A DNA stretch of 64,000 bases, from positions 992,001 to 1,056,000 of the forward strand of contig NZ_VCEI01000011.1 of assembly GCF_005860765.1 (NCBI RefSeq), given 5' to 3'. The notes below the pieces were generated by a model. It did no database searches. It was given only the letters and a program-made list of their open reading frames with translations, and had not been told where the DNA came from. The stretch's first letter is position 1. Every line of letters begins with the position of its first letter. This DNA comes from Dyadobacter sediminis. GTDB lineage: Bacteria; Bacteroidota; Bacteroidia; Cytophagales; Spirosomataceae. Positions 53,603-62,769 of this stretch are shown here, in pieces. The translations under genes and the position numbers were made by a program.

Positions 53603-55363
53603 TTATTTTGATTTGCTCATGATGGCTTCCAAAGCAGCTGCAAGGTAAACCATCGGCGCATTCCAGTTGATCGCAATTTCATTGGACGCATACGAACAGT
53701 CGTCATCTGTAAATGATTCGTCGGCAAACTTGCTCGTGTAGGTCGTGCATTTATCCTGCTGGCCGGGGTTTGGGCCTCCTGAAAGCAATCCGGGAACCGG
53801 TTCGTCAATTCCATCCGCAATAGAAGGCCTGTGATGCGGGTGCATAACTTGTTTCGTACCAAAACCGGTCAGAAAACTGTAACCCGTTGCATTTCTGCCC
53901 AACAGATAATCCAGATTTTCAAGTGCCGCATTCACGTATCTAGCGTCTTTTGTAAGCTTGTAGGCATACAGCAAGGCTATGCCCTGATTGGCCGCGACGG
54001 AGCTGCTTCCCCACGAATAATCCTTTTCCGATTTTCCCATAACCGTATGGTATGGCTGCTTTTGATATCCTTTGATCAGATCATCTGAAAAGGCAAGAAC
54101 ATTTTTTTTCAGATCAGCTGAACGTTTGCTTTCCATCTTCAACTCATCCGCAAAACGCAAAAGCGTGTAATATCCCAATGCTTTCACCTGGCTCCATGTC
54201 GGCAGCGGCATGGCACGTTCGGTTTCAAGAACAATGCCGTCCAGATATTCCGGCTTTTTGGTCAAGGCATACATTTCCGCAGCGGCCCAGATCCACTCGT
54301 CACTGACATTCTTATCTCCATACGCGCCGGTTACAATATCGGGATCAAACTGCTTGTTCAGTTCATTCTGATCATACATAACGGCGGGATTCTTCTTTGC
54401 CCATTGCCAGCCTTTTACCGCCGCAACAGAACAGGAATCCGCCAATCCCGGCAGCTGTGCATTAAAATTCTTTAAAATCCGGGCCGACTGCGCCATGACT
54501 GCTACAAAATCCAGTGTGGCCGCAGTGCCTTTCTGTACGACATATCTAGGATTTTTTGCAGCATCCGGCATAATCATTCCGTCAAACCGCGGGTTAGTCA
54601 GCTTGTGATAAACGCCTCCGTCTTCCGGGTCCTGCATCGTCAGCATCCAGCGAAGATTCCAGATTATTTCATCCAGCAAGTCGGGAACGGCATTGGTACT
54701 TTCGGGAATATTGGTGTTAAAATCTTCAAAATAAGCTGGAAAATCTTCGTACAACGACAATAAAGTACCCATGGTAATTCCGGAATTGACAATATATTTA
54801 TTGTAATCGCCTGCATCGTACCAACCTCTCGGCGAACTGATTACTGCATTTTCGGGTCTGCCGGCAGAAGCTGCGGATGCATGAATCAGGATTTTGTCGT
54901 CAGGATGTCCGGCCGGGCGCGCCCATTTACCCGCATACTTTTCAGGAAGGTCAATGGAAACGCGCTGATAATAGAAGCCTTTCAATGAAGCTAGTGCCGC
55001 TTCCTTATGTACACGATCCTTGATTTCAAAGACGGGCGATTTGCTGTTTGCATTTACTTCAATGTAGTATTTCCCGGCTTTCCTGAAATCACTGAAATCA
55101 GCGGTCTGCGTTTTTTTTCCTGAATACGGATTGGTGACCGGTTCGCCAGACTTTCCTTTGAAAACCACTTTTCCCGATGAAGCTTCTTTTACACTGAAAG
55201 CGGCGTTTTTCTCACCGGGAATGATTGCCACTTTCCTGCCTCCCGGATAAAAGCCAATCTGATTTACCCGAATGCCGGAATCCGGAATTTGCGCAGAAAG
55301 CGCTGAAGCAAATGCAACAGAAACAAAAAACAGCGATTTGAAAAACTTGGAAACAGCAGGCAT
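53603..55363 (-). CDS. Glycoside hydrolase family 9 endoglucanase
   Basis: The start at 55363 gives 586 residues with a signal peptide (MPAVSKFFKSLFFVSVAFASALSA); an upstream ATG at 55450 would hide it. An N-terminal Ig-like CelD_N domain (about 26-110, IRVNQIGFYPGGRK) precedes the (alpha/alpha)6 barrel. The catalytic base Asps are in GWYDAGDYNKYIVNSG (about Asp183/Asp186), the HPHHRPS motif is near 500, and the proton-donor region is SNEIAINWNAP near the C-terminus. GH9 enzymes cut beta-1,4-glucans such as cellulose or xyloglucan. There is no cellulose-binding or sorting domain. Confidence 0.93.
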   Translation of the reverse strand: MPAVSKFFKSLFFVSVAFASALSAQIPDSGIRVNQIGFYPGGRKVAIIPGEKNAAFSVKEASSGKVVFKGKSGEPVTNPYSGKKTQTADFSDFRKAGKYYIEVNANSKSPVFEIKDRVHKEAALASLKGFYYQRVSIDLPEKYAGKWARPAGHPDDKILIHASAASAGRPENAVISSPRGWYDAGDYNKYIVNSGITMGTLLSLYEDFPAYFEDFNTNIPESTNAVPDLLDEIIWNLRWMLTMQDPEDGGVYHKLTNPRFDGMIMPDAAKNPRYVVQKGTAATLDFVAVMAQSARILKNFNAQLPGLADSCSVAAVKGWQWAKKNPAVMYDQNELNKQFDPDIVTGAYGDKNVSDEWIWAAAEMYALTKKPEYLDGIVLETERAMPLPTWSQVKALGYYTLLRFADELKMESKRSADLKKNVLAFSDDLIKGYQKQPYHTVMGKSEKDYSWGSSSVAANQGIALLYAYKLTKDARYVNAALENLDYLLGRNATGYSFLTGFGTKQVMHPHHRPSIADGIDEPVPGLLSGGPNPGQQDKCTTYTSKFADESFTDDDCSYASNEIAINWNAPMVYLAAALEAIMSKSK

Positions 55364-55534
55364 ATTTAGGGATTTAAGCAACAGAATAAAAGTAAAGAGA
55401 AAATCACGGTTTGTTTTACTGAATTTATAATGATTTTCTCTTCTGCACACCTATTCATTTCAAGCAAGTTCCCGATCATGGAAAAGTAATCGTTTCATTT
55501 TCAATTGCTCATGGCTACTACAAAATTGCTGATC

Positions 55535-55948
55535 CTAACTCACCTTCCCGGGTCCTACTGAATCAAACACATGTACTTTCTCCCACAAATGCGCATAGTT
55601 TTTTACGAAATCAAGATGGATCGGATGTGTCTGGTAAATTTCTTCTTCGATGATGTTTTTGAAAAAACACATCCATGAAAATGTGTAATCCTTCACAATC
55701 ACACTTCTGTTTGTATTCGCCGGCTTTCCGATATGCACGTATTGAATGGTTGGAACTTTGGCCAGCATATGCAATCCTTCCAGAAGCTTTGCTTCATCCT
55801 GCGCATTGTTCGGGTCTTTCAGATAAAAAAAGACGTGATGAATAAACAATTCCTTTTCTCTTTGAGGCTCTGCGGCAAGCGGACTGACGGATGCCAGCGT
55901 TGCCAGCCCTGCATTTTGCAAAAATCTACGTCTTGATTTATCTTCCAT
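55535..55948 (-). CDS. Tat-exported Dabb-family protein
   Basis: A leader with twin Arg (DKSRRRFLQNAGLATLASVSPLA) is followed by a stress-responsive alpha/beta-barrel (Dabb) domain. The key pattern is LFIHHVFFYLKDPNNAQDEAKLLEGLHML, with TFSWMCFF and YQTHPIHLDFVKNYAHLWEKVHVFDS later. Dabb domains form dimeric barrels and often bind or act on small aromatic or sugar molecules, but the role of exported versions is unknown. It may be transcribed separately from the GH9 gene. Confidence 0.85.
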   Translation of the reverse strand: MEDKSRRRFLQNAGLATLASVSPLAAEPQREKELFIHHVFFYLKDPNNAQDEAKLLEGLHMLAKVPTIQYVHIGKPANTNRSVIVKDYTFSWMCFFKNIIEEEIYQTHPIHLDFVKNYAHLWEKVHVFDSVGPGKVS

Positions 55949-56214
55949 ATTTTAATAAAATGCCGTTTATGTTAATTTCTGTTTCTAATTTTTTCAGTAA
56001 AAGTCAATTTGCCACCGCTTAGGTATCAAGAGTACAAATTCTCCCGACATTGTCAAAATTCATAGCTAGCTGCCGGTTTTTCAGCTTTCAACAAACAATC
56101 CATGCAAATCAAAAGCCAATCGCCAATAATCATCCACATAACAAGGAGTGACCAATTTGAAACAATCCATGACTTGCATATTTACAATCAAGGACCAATC
56201 ATAACAACCCATGA
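55949..56214. other. Spacer with degenerate CATGAC-type repeats
   Basis: The right-hand half (about 56090-56214) carries imperfect copies of the decamer seen at 6383-6504 (ACAATCCATGAC, ACCCATGACTAATCC). No gene or clear promoter was found. Confidence 0.55.
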
Positions 56215-56763
56215 CTAATCCTGAAACCCGTCCGCTAACGCTAATATTGTTTTCCAGTTTCTTGTGGTTGCCGTTACTTTGAGTTTGCTTTCAAAAAAGT
56301 TATTATGCAATTTGGTTTTGCCGTAGCCCGACGGACAAAACAGGTAAATCACTTGATCCGCAAGTACCAATTCATCAGGCAGGTATTTGCCGGGATCCAT
56401 TTTCTCCCACTTTTCAGGATCCGGTTTTTCCGACAGAAAAGTAACATGCAACTGCGAAACTTCTTCATTTCTGCCATGCAGAAAAGGATTGTTCTGCCGA
56501 ATTTCCAGAAGTTCTGAACGCTTCATGACAAGAACCGGGACATTCATTTCCAGTTCATTACGGATCATATTCATTATTTTGCCGACCAGATCCTGGCAAG
56601 TCAAGGTTTGATGTGTAAAAACGACATTTCCGCTCTGCATATATGTCTTAACAGCTTCACAGCCTGCTGCTTCAAATAACGTTTGAAGTACCGGCATTTT
56701 AATCAGGTTGCTTCCACTGACATTGATGCCTCTCAATAGGGCAATATAAGTTGTTTTGTTCAC
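56215..56763 (-). CDS. DUF1697 protein
   Basis: The 182-residue protein starts TYIALLRGINVSGSNLIKMPVLQTLFEAAGCEAVKTYMQSGNVVF, the diagnostic N-terminus of DUF1697, and has the later TVTATTRNWKTILALADGF-like C-terminal motif. The fold is known but the function of the family is not. It is a cytoplasmic protein followed by degenerate repeats rather than a terminator. Confidence 0.92.
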   Translation of the reverse strand: MNKTTYIALLRGINVSGSNLIKMPVLQTLFEAAGCEAVKTYMQSGNVVFTHQTLTCQDLVGKIMNMIRNELEMNVPVLVMKRSELLEIRQNNPFLHGRNEEVSQLHVTFLSEKPDPEKWEKMDPGKYLPDELVLADQVIYLFCPSGYGKTKLHNNFFESKLKVTATTRNWKTILALADGFQD

Positions 56764-56773
56764 GGGCTTATGT

Positions 56774-56805
56774 AAAAAAACAACGCCCCGAAAATGGAGG
56801 CGTTG
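56774..56805 (-). terminator. Intrinsic terminator for the module ending at 56838
   Basis: On the minus strand CAACGCC pairs with GGCGTTG and is followed by a run of seven T. It lies 33 bases past the stop of the DUF6807 gene. Confidence 0.85.
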
Positions 56806-56837
56806 CAGGTAATCAATGTATTCAGCTAAACGAAATA

Positions 56838-57881
56838 CTACTCTGTTTTTGCATAATCTGCAGCAAAACCGTTCAGTGCAGCATCCTGCAGATGTTCGGA
56901 AGCAATGATCGTACGGTAACGGAATGTCGTCGATTCTCCTTTTTTCAGTTTGAAATCAAGCACTTCCTTTCCGTCGCTCAATGCCTTCATTCCTAGCGGG
57001 TTTACAGCAAACAAGCCATAACCTCTTGCATGCCAGTATGCCGGGTAACCTACATTTTTCGGGTGATCAATAATGGCAATGCTGATGTTCTCATCTTTGA
57101 TTTTACCCGTCAGATTACACCAGATGGCACGTTTTCCCCAAACCGCTTCGCCCGTAATTCCGTTGCTGTTGCGGTAATTGCCTGTAATCCCGGTGTTGTT
57201 CATAACCGGCACTTTGGTCGCAATTCCGCTGGCATCCGTAAAGATCTCCGGTTTATCAGACGGCAGTTCCAGTTCCCGCGCCACGCGGATGGCAAACATT
57301 CCGTCCTTTACATCCGGCATGGCTACATCCGTTACAGCCGTAAGCGTTGTGGAACGGTCAATGACTCTGTGATCGCCTTTTCCGCTGAAAACGTACGTAG
57401 TGGTTTCCTTGATCGTTAACGTTCCGTTTTTATCTATCCAGTCCGCCGTCACTTTTAGCTCTCCTTTATTGCCGCTGCTTTTTACGGATGTGATGCCCGT
57501 ATGTATAATCGTTCCGTAAGCCCGTTTTTCATGATCCACTGCATCCGAATTGTTCCAGTAATCGTTTCCGTTCACATCTTCATAATTCAGCCACATGCCC
57601 ACGTGATGCGGATGATCCACGCGTTCGCCGGGCCTTGGGTCCAGCGGCCAGCCGCGCGTCACCAAAGTTCCTTTTGCAGTCTGGACAGGATATAAAACGG
57701 CTTTTTTCAGCGTTTTCTCACCCGGATAAAAATAGGATGTAAAAGGCTTTCCATCGATTCTGACTTCTACCTTTTTATCCTTCACACTGTTGATCATCTC
57801 AACTTTCTGAGCATTTACGATTCCCGTTATTGCTGCAAGGGAAAAGCTGGCCAATGCTATGCCGGTGTTTTTAAGGTTCAC
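56838..57881 (-). CDS. DUF6807 (PmoA-like) exported protein
   Basis: A signal peptide (about 1-24, ending IVNA) precedes 320 residues with the DUF6807 pattern: VRIDGKPFTSYFYPGEKTLKKAVLYPVQTAKGTLVTRGWPLDPRPGERVDHPHHVGMWLNYEDVNG, YPAYWHARGYGLFAVNPLG, and an HPHH motif that may be catalytic or metal-binding. The family is often named PmoA but has no proven methane role. Genes of this family regularly sit with Gfo/Idh/MocA and sugar-isomerase genes, as here (69-bp gap). A carbohydrate-processing role is inferred. Confidence 0.85.
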   Translation of the reverse strand: MNLKNTGIALASFSLAAITGIVNAQKVEMINSVKDKKVEVRIDGKPFTSYFYPGEKTLKKAVLYPVQTAKGTLVTRGWPLDPRPGERVDHPHHVGMWLNYEDVNGNDYWNNSDAVDHEKRAYGTIIHTGITSVKSSGNKGELKVTADWIDKNGTLTIKETTTYVFSGKGDHRVIDRSTTLTAVTDVAMPDVKDGMFAIRVARELELPSDKPEIFTDASGIATKVPVMNNTGITGNYRNSNGITGEAVWGKRAIWCNLTGKIKDENISIAIIDHPKNVGYPAYWHARGYGLFAVNPLGMKALSDGKEVLDFKLKKGESTTFRYRTIIASEHLQDAALNGFAADYAKTE

Positions 57882-57950
57882 GTAAATCGGATTATTTAAG
57901 AACGCGGTTTCAAGTTTATACGCAGATTGGATTCTGATGATCTGCTTTTC

Positions 57951-59291
57951 TTAACTCAGGACAATCTCCTTTTTGGTCGGGTCCCAGTTCACGCGCTTGC
58001 CCGAATGCAGCGCCTGCGTAGCCATAATGTTGGCAACCGAATGGTTAAACCCTACTTTCGCAGGTGCATTGGTTTCCTTGCGGCTTCTTACGCATTCCAT
58101 CCAGTTGCGCATGTGCAGCGAGGTCATCGGATCGGCTCCGGTATTGGCATCCGTTGCAATTTTATCACCTGTTTTCAGTGCCATTTCCGGCAGCAGATTG
58201 GCCTGAAGGCCCATGGATTTGGCATCTTTTTCTTTAAGCCCGCCTTCCGGAGTTATCTTGTTGGTATCCAGATTGATCATGCCGCCGTTTGAATAATAGT
58301 ACTCCTTTACGCCGCCTGCTTCATTGTTGAACCGGGAAGAATAGATCACCTGAAATCCTTTGTCCTTGTTGTCAAACGGGCCGTACTCGAAAGCGGCACT
58401 GAATGTATCCACGTTGGTACGACCGTCTTTCCAGGTGTAAATCCCGCCGTTGGCAACAACATTCCGCGGCGCATCCAGCCCTGAAAACCAGTGAACGGTA
58501 TCAATCTGGTGTGCCATCCACTGGCCGGGAATGCCGGAAGAATACGGATAAAACAGGCGGAATTCCAGATAATAACGCGGGTTCCATTCCACTTTCGGGC
58601 GGTTCATCAGAAAACGGTCCCAGTCGGTATCTTCTTTTCTGATCTGCGATACCAGTTCCTGACGTCTCCACCGGCCGGGCTGGTTTACATTCCAGGTCAT
58701 TTCAACCGTAGTGATATCCCCGAATTTACCGGATTTGATATATTCGTACGCAGCCCAGTAATTGGGTGCGCTTCTTCGCTGCGATCCCACCTGAACAATC
58801 TGTTTTGAATTTTCCACAGCCCGCAATGCAACTTTGGCGTCTTCCAGCGTTTCTGCAAACGGCTTTTCAACATACACATCACGGCCCGACTTGACGGCTT
58901 CGGCACAATGCAGCGCGTGCTGGAAGTCAGCCGTACTGATAATCACTGCGTCTACATCTTTTCGCCCAAGCAGTTCTTCGTTATTCCGCGCCTTCACAAA
59001 TTCACCGGATGCATAGCTTTTGCCTTTCATAAAAGCCTCCGCTTCGTCGCGTCTGCGGTTCCACAAGTCGGAAACGCCCATAAACTCGAAGTTCATATCC
59101 TTGGCGTGATCTGAAAAACTGGGCGCAAGCGAACTGCGGAAACGGTCGGAAAAGCCGATGATGCCTACTCTTACCTTGTCATTTGCACCAAGTATACGGC
59201 GGTAACTCGCAGCTCCGAAAGCATTGGAACCAACGGCAATTCCGGCGGACGCCAAAGCTGTTTTTTTTATAAAATCCCTCCTGCTGTTCAT
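57951..59291 (-). CDS. Tat-exported Gfo/Idh/MocA oxidoreductase
   Basis: The 446-residue protein begins MNSRRDFIKKTALASAGIAVG (twin Arg at 4-5) and has the Rossmann motif VGIIGFSDRFRS, the hallmark VEKPFAETLEDA (Lys143), and the long C-terminal domain of the exported subgroup. Export as a folded protein with NAD(P)H bound by Tat is typical. Related exported enzymes interconvert keto-sugars and glycosides. It lies between the DUF6807 and DUF1080 genes on the same strand. Confidence 0.92.
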   Translation of the reverse strand: MNSRRDFIKKTALASAGIAVGSNAFGAASYRRILGANDKVRVGIIGFSDRFRSSLAPSFSDHAKDMNFEFMGVSDLWNRRRDEAEAFMKGKSYASGEFVKARNNEELLGRKDVDAVIISTADFQHALHCAEAVKSGRDVYVEKPFAETLEDAKVALRAVENSKQIVQVGSQRRSAPNYWAAYEYIKSGKFGDITTVEMTWNVNQPGRWRRQELVSQIRKEDTDWDRFLMNRPKVEWNPRYYLEFRLFYPYSSGIPGQWMAHQIDTVHWFSGLDAPRNVVANGGIYTWKDGRTNVDTFSAAFEYGPFDNKDKGFQVIYSSRFNNEAGGVKEYYYSNGGMINLDTNKITPEGGLKEKDAKSMGLQANLLPEMALKTGDKIATDANTGADPMTSLHMRNWMECVRSRKETNAPAKVGFNHSVANIMATQALHSGKRVNWDPTKKEIVLS

Positions 59292-59477
59292 AATTATGGT
59301 CTGTAAAAATGTTGATACGGGTTGTTAGAATAAATGGCTGTTGGCACAATACATTTGTAATCTATAAGAAGTTGATTAAACTCAAAATTTTGAATGCTTT
59401 AACAACAATCAGATTTTACTCCCTTGATACTATGTTCCTGATCGGGTTTTTAGTTAGAAGCACTTTTTGGTTCCGGC

Positions 59478-60842
59478 CTAATCCATTTCCCTGATTCTGA
59501 GACTGCGGAAAGAAACGTTGTCACCATGGTCCTGCAAGAGCAGATTGCCTTTCTGCGAAAGTCCGAACCCTTCGAAATTCTTGAACTTGGAATCGGCAAC
59601 AAAATCCTTGAACTGCTGCGAACCGCGAACGTATTCGACCACTTTGTACCCGTTCAGAAAATGCTGTACGGTACCGTCTTTTTGTACTACAATTCTTCCC
59701 TGATTCCATTCTCCTATTTTTTTGACGGCATTTCTCGGGCGGTCAGCAGGAATAACGTCGTAAAAAGAGGCAATGGTACGGTTTCCGTTTTTGCCCAGTT
59801 TGGCATCCGGATGTTTTTCATCATCAAGTACCTGATATTCACAGCCGATACCCGATTTGCCGCCGGAGCTGAACTTCTGATCCACAAAATATTTCACGCC
59901 GCTGTTTGCGCCTTCGGTCAGTTTGAAATCAAAAGTAAATTCAAATGCCGGACCATACAGTTTTTTGGTAATGATGTCATTGCCTGTTTCGGAACCGTCT
60001 GACTTGGAAATGGTTATTGTTCCGTCATTGTAACTCCACCGTTTGGACGGAAAATCATTTCCGCCGTATGACTTCCACTGATCCGCAGATTTTCCGTCAT
60101 AAAGCAGCGACCAGCCCTGTGCTTTTTCGGCACTCGTCAGTGCATTTGGAATAAGGTTGACAATACGGATATTGGCAGCCGGACTTGGTTTCAGGTTACT
60201 GGTCTGTATGCGAACATTTTTCCAGCTAACCTGCGTGCCTTCCAGATCTTTACTGCCAATGGCATGTACCTGCAGACAAATAAATCCGCTCGGTGTCATA
60301 TCGTCGATGACATGTGCTACCGGAACGCCGTTCAGAAAGGTACGGATCGAGTTGCCGATGGCTTCAATGCGGTATTTGTTCCATTCCTCTTTTTTAAAGG
60401 CTTTTTTGGCGGCTGCATTCAAATCCAGCGGATACAGCCAGCCGCGACGCGCTTCGTCGTAAATTCCCGCAGAGTATGCGCGGTCGCTCGGATCAATTTC
60501 CACCTGATAACCATGCACGCGGCCGTTCTGGTAATCAGGCGTGGACAAGCTGCGGATCTGAATGCCGGAGTTGAGCTTGTTATCCACTTTCACGTCACAT
60601 TCCAGGATAAAATCGCCGTAGTTTTTTTCGGTTGTCAGAAAAGAATTGGGCGTGTCCATGACAGAAGTCCCGACAATGGCTCCGTCCTTTACTTCATATT
60701 TTGCCTTGCCGTTGAGCTGTTTCCATCCGGCGAGGTCTTTACCGTTAAAAAGATTTTCCCAGCCGTTTCCGGACTTCTGGGCAACAACTGCATGAAAGGA
60801 TAACAGCAGAAAAAGGCAAAAAGAAATTTTAAAATGATTCAT
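59478..60842 (-). CDS. Tandem DUF1080 protein (3-keto-disaccharide hydrolase type)
   Basis: A signal peptide (MNHFKISFCLFLLLSFHAVVA) precedes two DUF1080 domains in 454 residues. The first is at about 27-215 (WENLFNGKDLAGWKQLNGKAKYEVKDGAIVG...GDFILECDVKV) and the second at about 240-452 (GWSLLYDGKSADQWKSYGGNDFPSKRWSYNDGTITI...FEFTFDFKL). DUF1080 is a concanavalin-like jelly roll, and members of the family are annotated as 3-keto-disaccharide hydrolases. Two copies in one chain suggest one catalytic and one substrate-binding part, which is inference. It lies in a minus-strand module with an oxidoreductase and an epimerase. Confidence 0.9.
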   Translation of the reverse strand: MNHFKISFCLFLLLSFHAVVAQKSGNGWENLFNGKDLAGWKQLNGKAKYEVKDGAIVGTSVMDTPNSFLTTEKNYGDFILECDVKVDNKLNSGIQIRSLSTPDYQNGRVHGYQVEIDPSDRAYSAGIYDEARRGWLYPLDLNAAAKKAFKKEEWNKYRIEAIGNSIRTFLNGVPVAHVIDDMTPSGFICLQVHAIGSKDLEGTQVSWKNVRIQTSNLKPSPAANIRIVNLIPNALTSAEKAQGWSLLYDGKSADQWKSYGGNDFPSKRWSYNDGTITISKSDGSETGNDIITKKLYGPAFEFTFDFKLTEGANSGVKYFVDQKFSSGGKSGIGCEYQVLDDEKHPDAKLGKNGNRTIASFYDVIPADRPRNAVKKIGEWNQGRIVVQKDGTVQHFLNGYKVVEYVRGSQQFKDFVADSKFKNFEGFGLSQKGNLLLQDHGDNVSFRSLRIREMD

Positions 60843-61047
60843 TGTAATAGAAAACTGATTGATGGAACTGAACCCGGAAATGAATGATTGAAGCGCAATA
60901 AACGGCTTGTCATCTACATAACGAAGTATTGCTGCAAATACCCCTACAAATTCCTTGCAAACGATTCAATTTGAACTTGCATTCCGGTCCTTTGTATTGA
61001 AGATTAATGCGTTAAAATCTTATAAATTCCCGTTGGAACCCGGATGT

Positions 61048-61962
61048 TTACAACGGGTACTTCAAAACTTCGGTAATGTATTTTTTATTGATCTCGGCGC
61101 ATACAAGCGGAGATTTTTCGGGATCGGGAACGCCGTCCAGCTCTACAACAGCCCAGCCTTTGAACCTGATCTTGTCCAATGCAGCAAAAACCGCAGGCAC
61201 ATTGACACGGCCTTCGCCAAGCTCGACAAATTTGTACCCGTTTTTGGTATCAGCCGGCTTGGTATCTTTTAAATGAAGTGAATGAATGATATTTTTATAC
61301 TTGATGACGGCATCTTCAGGCTCGCCCCCGCCCTGTTTGTAATGTGCAATGTCCAGCAGCAGCTTCGTATAGCGCGGGTCCAGCGCCTGTACAATGATGT
61401 CCACTTCTTCCGGCGTTTCTCCAAGCTGATGCATATGATTATGATATACAGCCTGTACGCCCAAATCGGCCGTCTGCCTGCCGATTTCATTCATGACCTC
61501 CGCCAGTTTTTTCAGTTCTTCCACGGACGGAGCACGGTCTTTTGGCCGCAGGCTGTTTGTCAGCTGCAATGCATTCCCGCCGAGCGCTTTCACAAAACTG
61601 GCGTGCGCCACGTGCGTATCAATGGTACTTTCCCGCTTTGCAGGATCCGTTTCCACGTTCCCGCTGGAAAACATGCAGAGTGTGAGGTTGTTTTTTACTA
61701 ATGCATCTTTGAGTTCCGAAACGCGGTTCCGGTACGGGCCAAACGTATTCGCCCGCAACTGGACGCCTTTAAACCCGAGTGCAGCCAGATCGCTGATCGC
61801 CTGTTCATCCTTTCCGCCCCAGGTTATTGCCGAGTAACCGATTTTGACGTCGCCTTTTTTGACGATCCCTGCCTGTAAATCAGAAAAAGCAAGTATTGCG
61901 GCAGTTCCCATGGAAATACGTTCCAGAAAATTTCTTCTAGTCAACTCAGATTTTGCATTCAT
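61048..61962 (-). CDS. Tat-exported sugar phosphate isomerase/epimerase-type TIM barrel
   Basis: The start at 61962 gives 304 residues with a Tat leader (MNAKSELTRRNFLERISMGT); the ATG at 62016 would bury it. The AP-endonuclease-2-like TIM barrel is clear: VKIGYSAITWGGKDEQAISDLAALGFKGVQLR, AVYHNHMHQLGETPEEVD, LLLDIAHYKQGGGEPEDAV, SLHLKDTKP and WAVVELDG. Metal ligands His, Glu and Asp in these strands are as in IolI and xylose-isomerase-like enzymes. Because it is exported, it likely acts on free or keto-sugars in the periplasm together with the nearby oxidoreductase and DUF1080 protein. Confidence 0.9.
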   Translation of the reverse strand: MNAKSELTRRNFLERISMGTAAILAFSDLQAGIVKKGDVKIGYSAITWGGKDEQAISDLAALGFKGVQLRANTFGPYRNRVSELKDALVKNNLTLCMFSSGNVETDPAKRESTIDTHVAHASFVKALGGNALQLTNSLRPKDRAPSVEELKKLAEVMNEIGRQTADLGVQAVYHNHMHQLGETPEEVDIIVQALDPRYTKLLLDIAHYKQGGGEPEDAVIKYKNIIHSLHLKDTKPADTKNGYKFVELGEGRVNVPAVFAALDKIRFKGWAVVELDGVPDPEKSPLVCAEINKKYITEVLKYPL

Positions 61963-62031
61963 AGGATTACAGGATTTCGGATCGGGATTTTGCATGCGAA
62001 CTAGCAGGACAAACAATTAAATCTCAATGAC

Positions 62032-62418
62032 TTACAAGCTGTTAAAAATAAAATAAATTAAAAAAAAAAGGAAGGTAGCCGACATGATGATCAGGATAAT
62101 CCGACGCAGGACATGATCGTTTCCGTTCGGCTTGGAAGAAGGTGCCTTGGGTTCGCGGTCGGACATGATGTCGAGTGAACTGCGTATGCGGTCCCATATG
62201 GAATTGATATCCTGATTGGTCAGCGTATCCGGTTTCCAGTCTGAGGCAGTCAAAACCAGTTCACGCGCTTTGTCAACCGTTTCTTTCATAGCCGGATATT
62301 TCAGTATCCAGTTTTCCCAGAATGAACGGATCGGCGGGTCATCAGGAAACCGAACCCACCTGATAAACAGGTTTTCCATCGCTAGCTCCTCAGCCGATAA
62401 CTCTGAAAACGGTTTCAT
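62032..62418 (-). CDS. Truncated FecR-like anti-sigma protein (cytoplasmic domain plus membrane helix)
   Basis: The 128-residue protein opens with a region like the cytoplasmic anti-sigma part of FecR (FIRWVRFPDDPPIRSFWENWILKYPAMKETVDKARELV, then INSIWDRIRSSL). After a linker comes a membrane helix (RRIILIIMSATFLFFLIYFIF), and the chain stops. The periplasmic FecR sensor domain, normally about 200 residues, is absent. It faces away from an ECF sigma factor, its likely partner. Either it is a naturally short regulator or a gene broken after the helix. The next gene is 69 bp away. Confidence 0.65.
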   Translation of the reverse strand: MKPFSELSAEELAMENLFIRWVRFPDDPPIRSFWENWILKYPAMKETVDKARELVLTASDWKPDTLTNQDINSIWDRIRSSLDIMSDREPKAPSSKPNGNDHVLRRIILIIMSATFLFFLIYFIFNSL

Positions 62419-62769
62419 TTTTGTGGCGTGTAAAAATTAGATTATCCTTTGGTACTGGTCAGACCTTTCGTTTAAAAAAGAATGCATATCCCGGTTTATA
62501 CTCTTTTCATAAACCTTATGCCCCCTGAAAATACACATAATCGAAAATACATCTGCAAGGGATCCAGCACTCCTTTTTCCGTTTACCGTACACCCATCTC
62601 CGGAAAATGTTATCTGTTGAAAATCACCATCAGACCGAAGGATAATCAGGATATTCCATTTACAACAATACAAGTGCCGATGGAAATCTGGATATTGAAG
62701 TTAATCCGGCATTTGAATAATTTAGCAAAACACACTATACCGTTGCTGACTTTGTATAATTATTCAGAA
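62419..62769. promoter_or_regulatory. Divergent control region of the ECF sigma factor
   Basis: This 351-bp gene-free stretch separates the truncated FecR-like gene from the sigma factor. An in-frame ATG upstream (62482) would extend the sigma factor by 96 residues that do not look like coding sequence, so that extension is rejected. No clean promoter motif was found. Confidence 0.4.

Noticed and set aside
62482..62769. N-terminal extension of the ECF sigma factor by 96 residues
   Set aside because: Sigma factors of this family begin at the MPEDELLSLL region; the extension has no matching motif.
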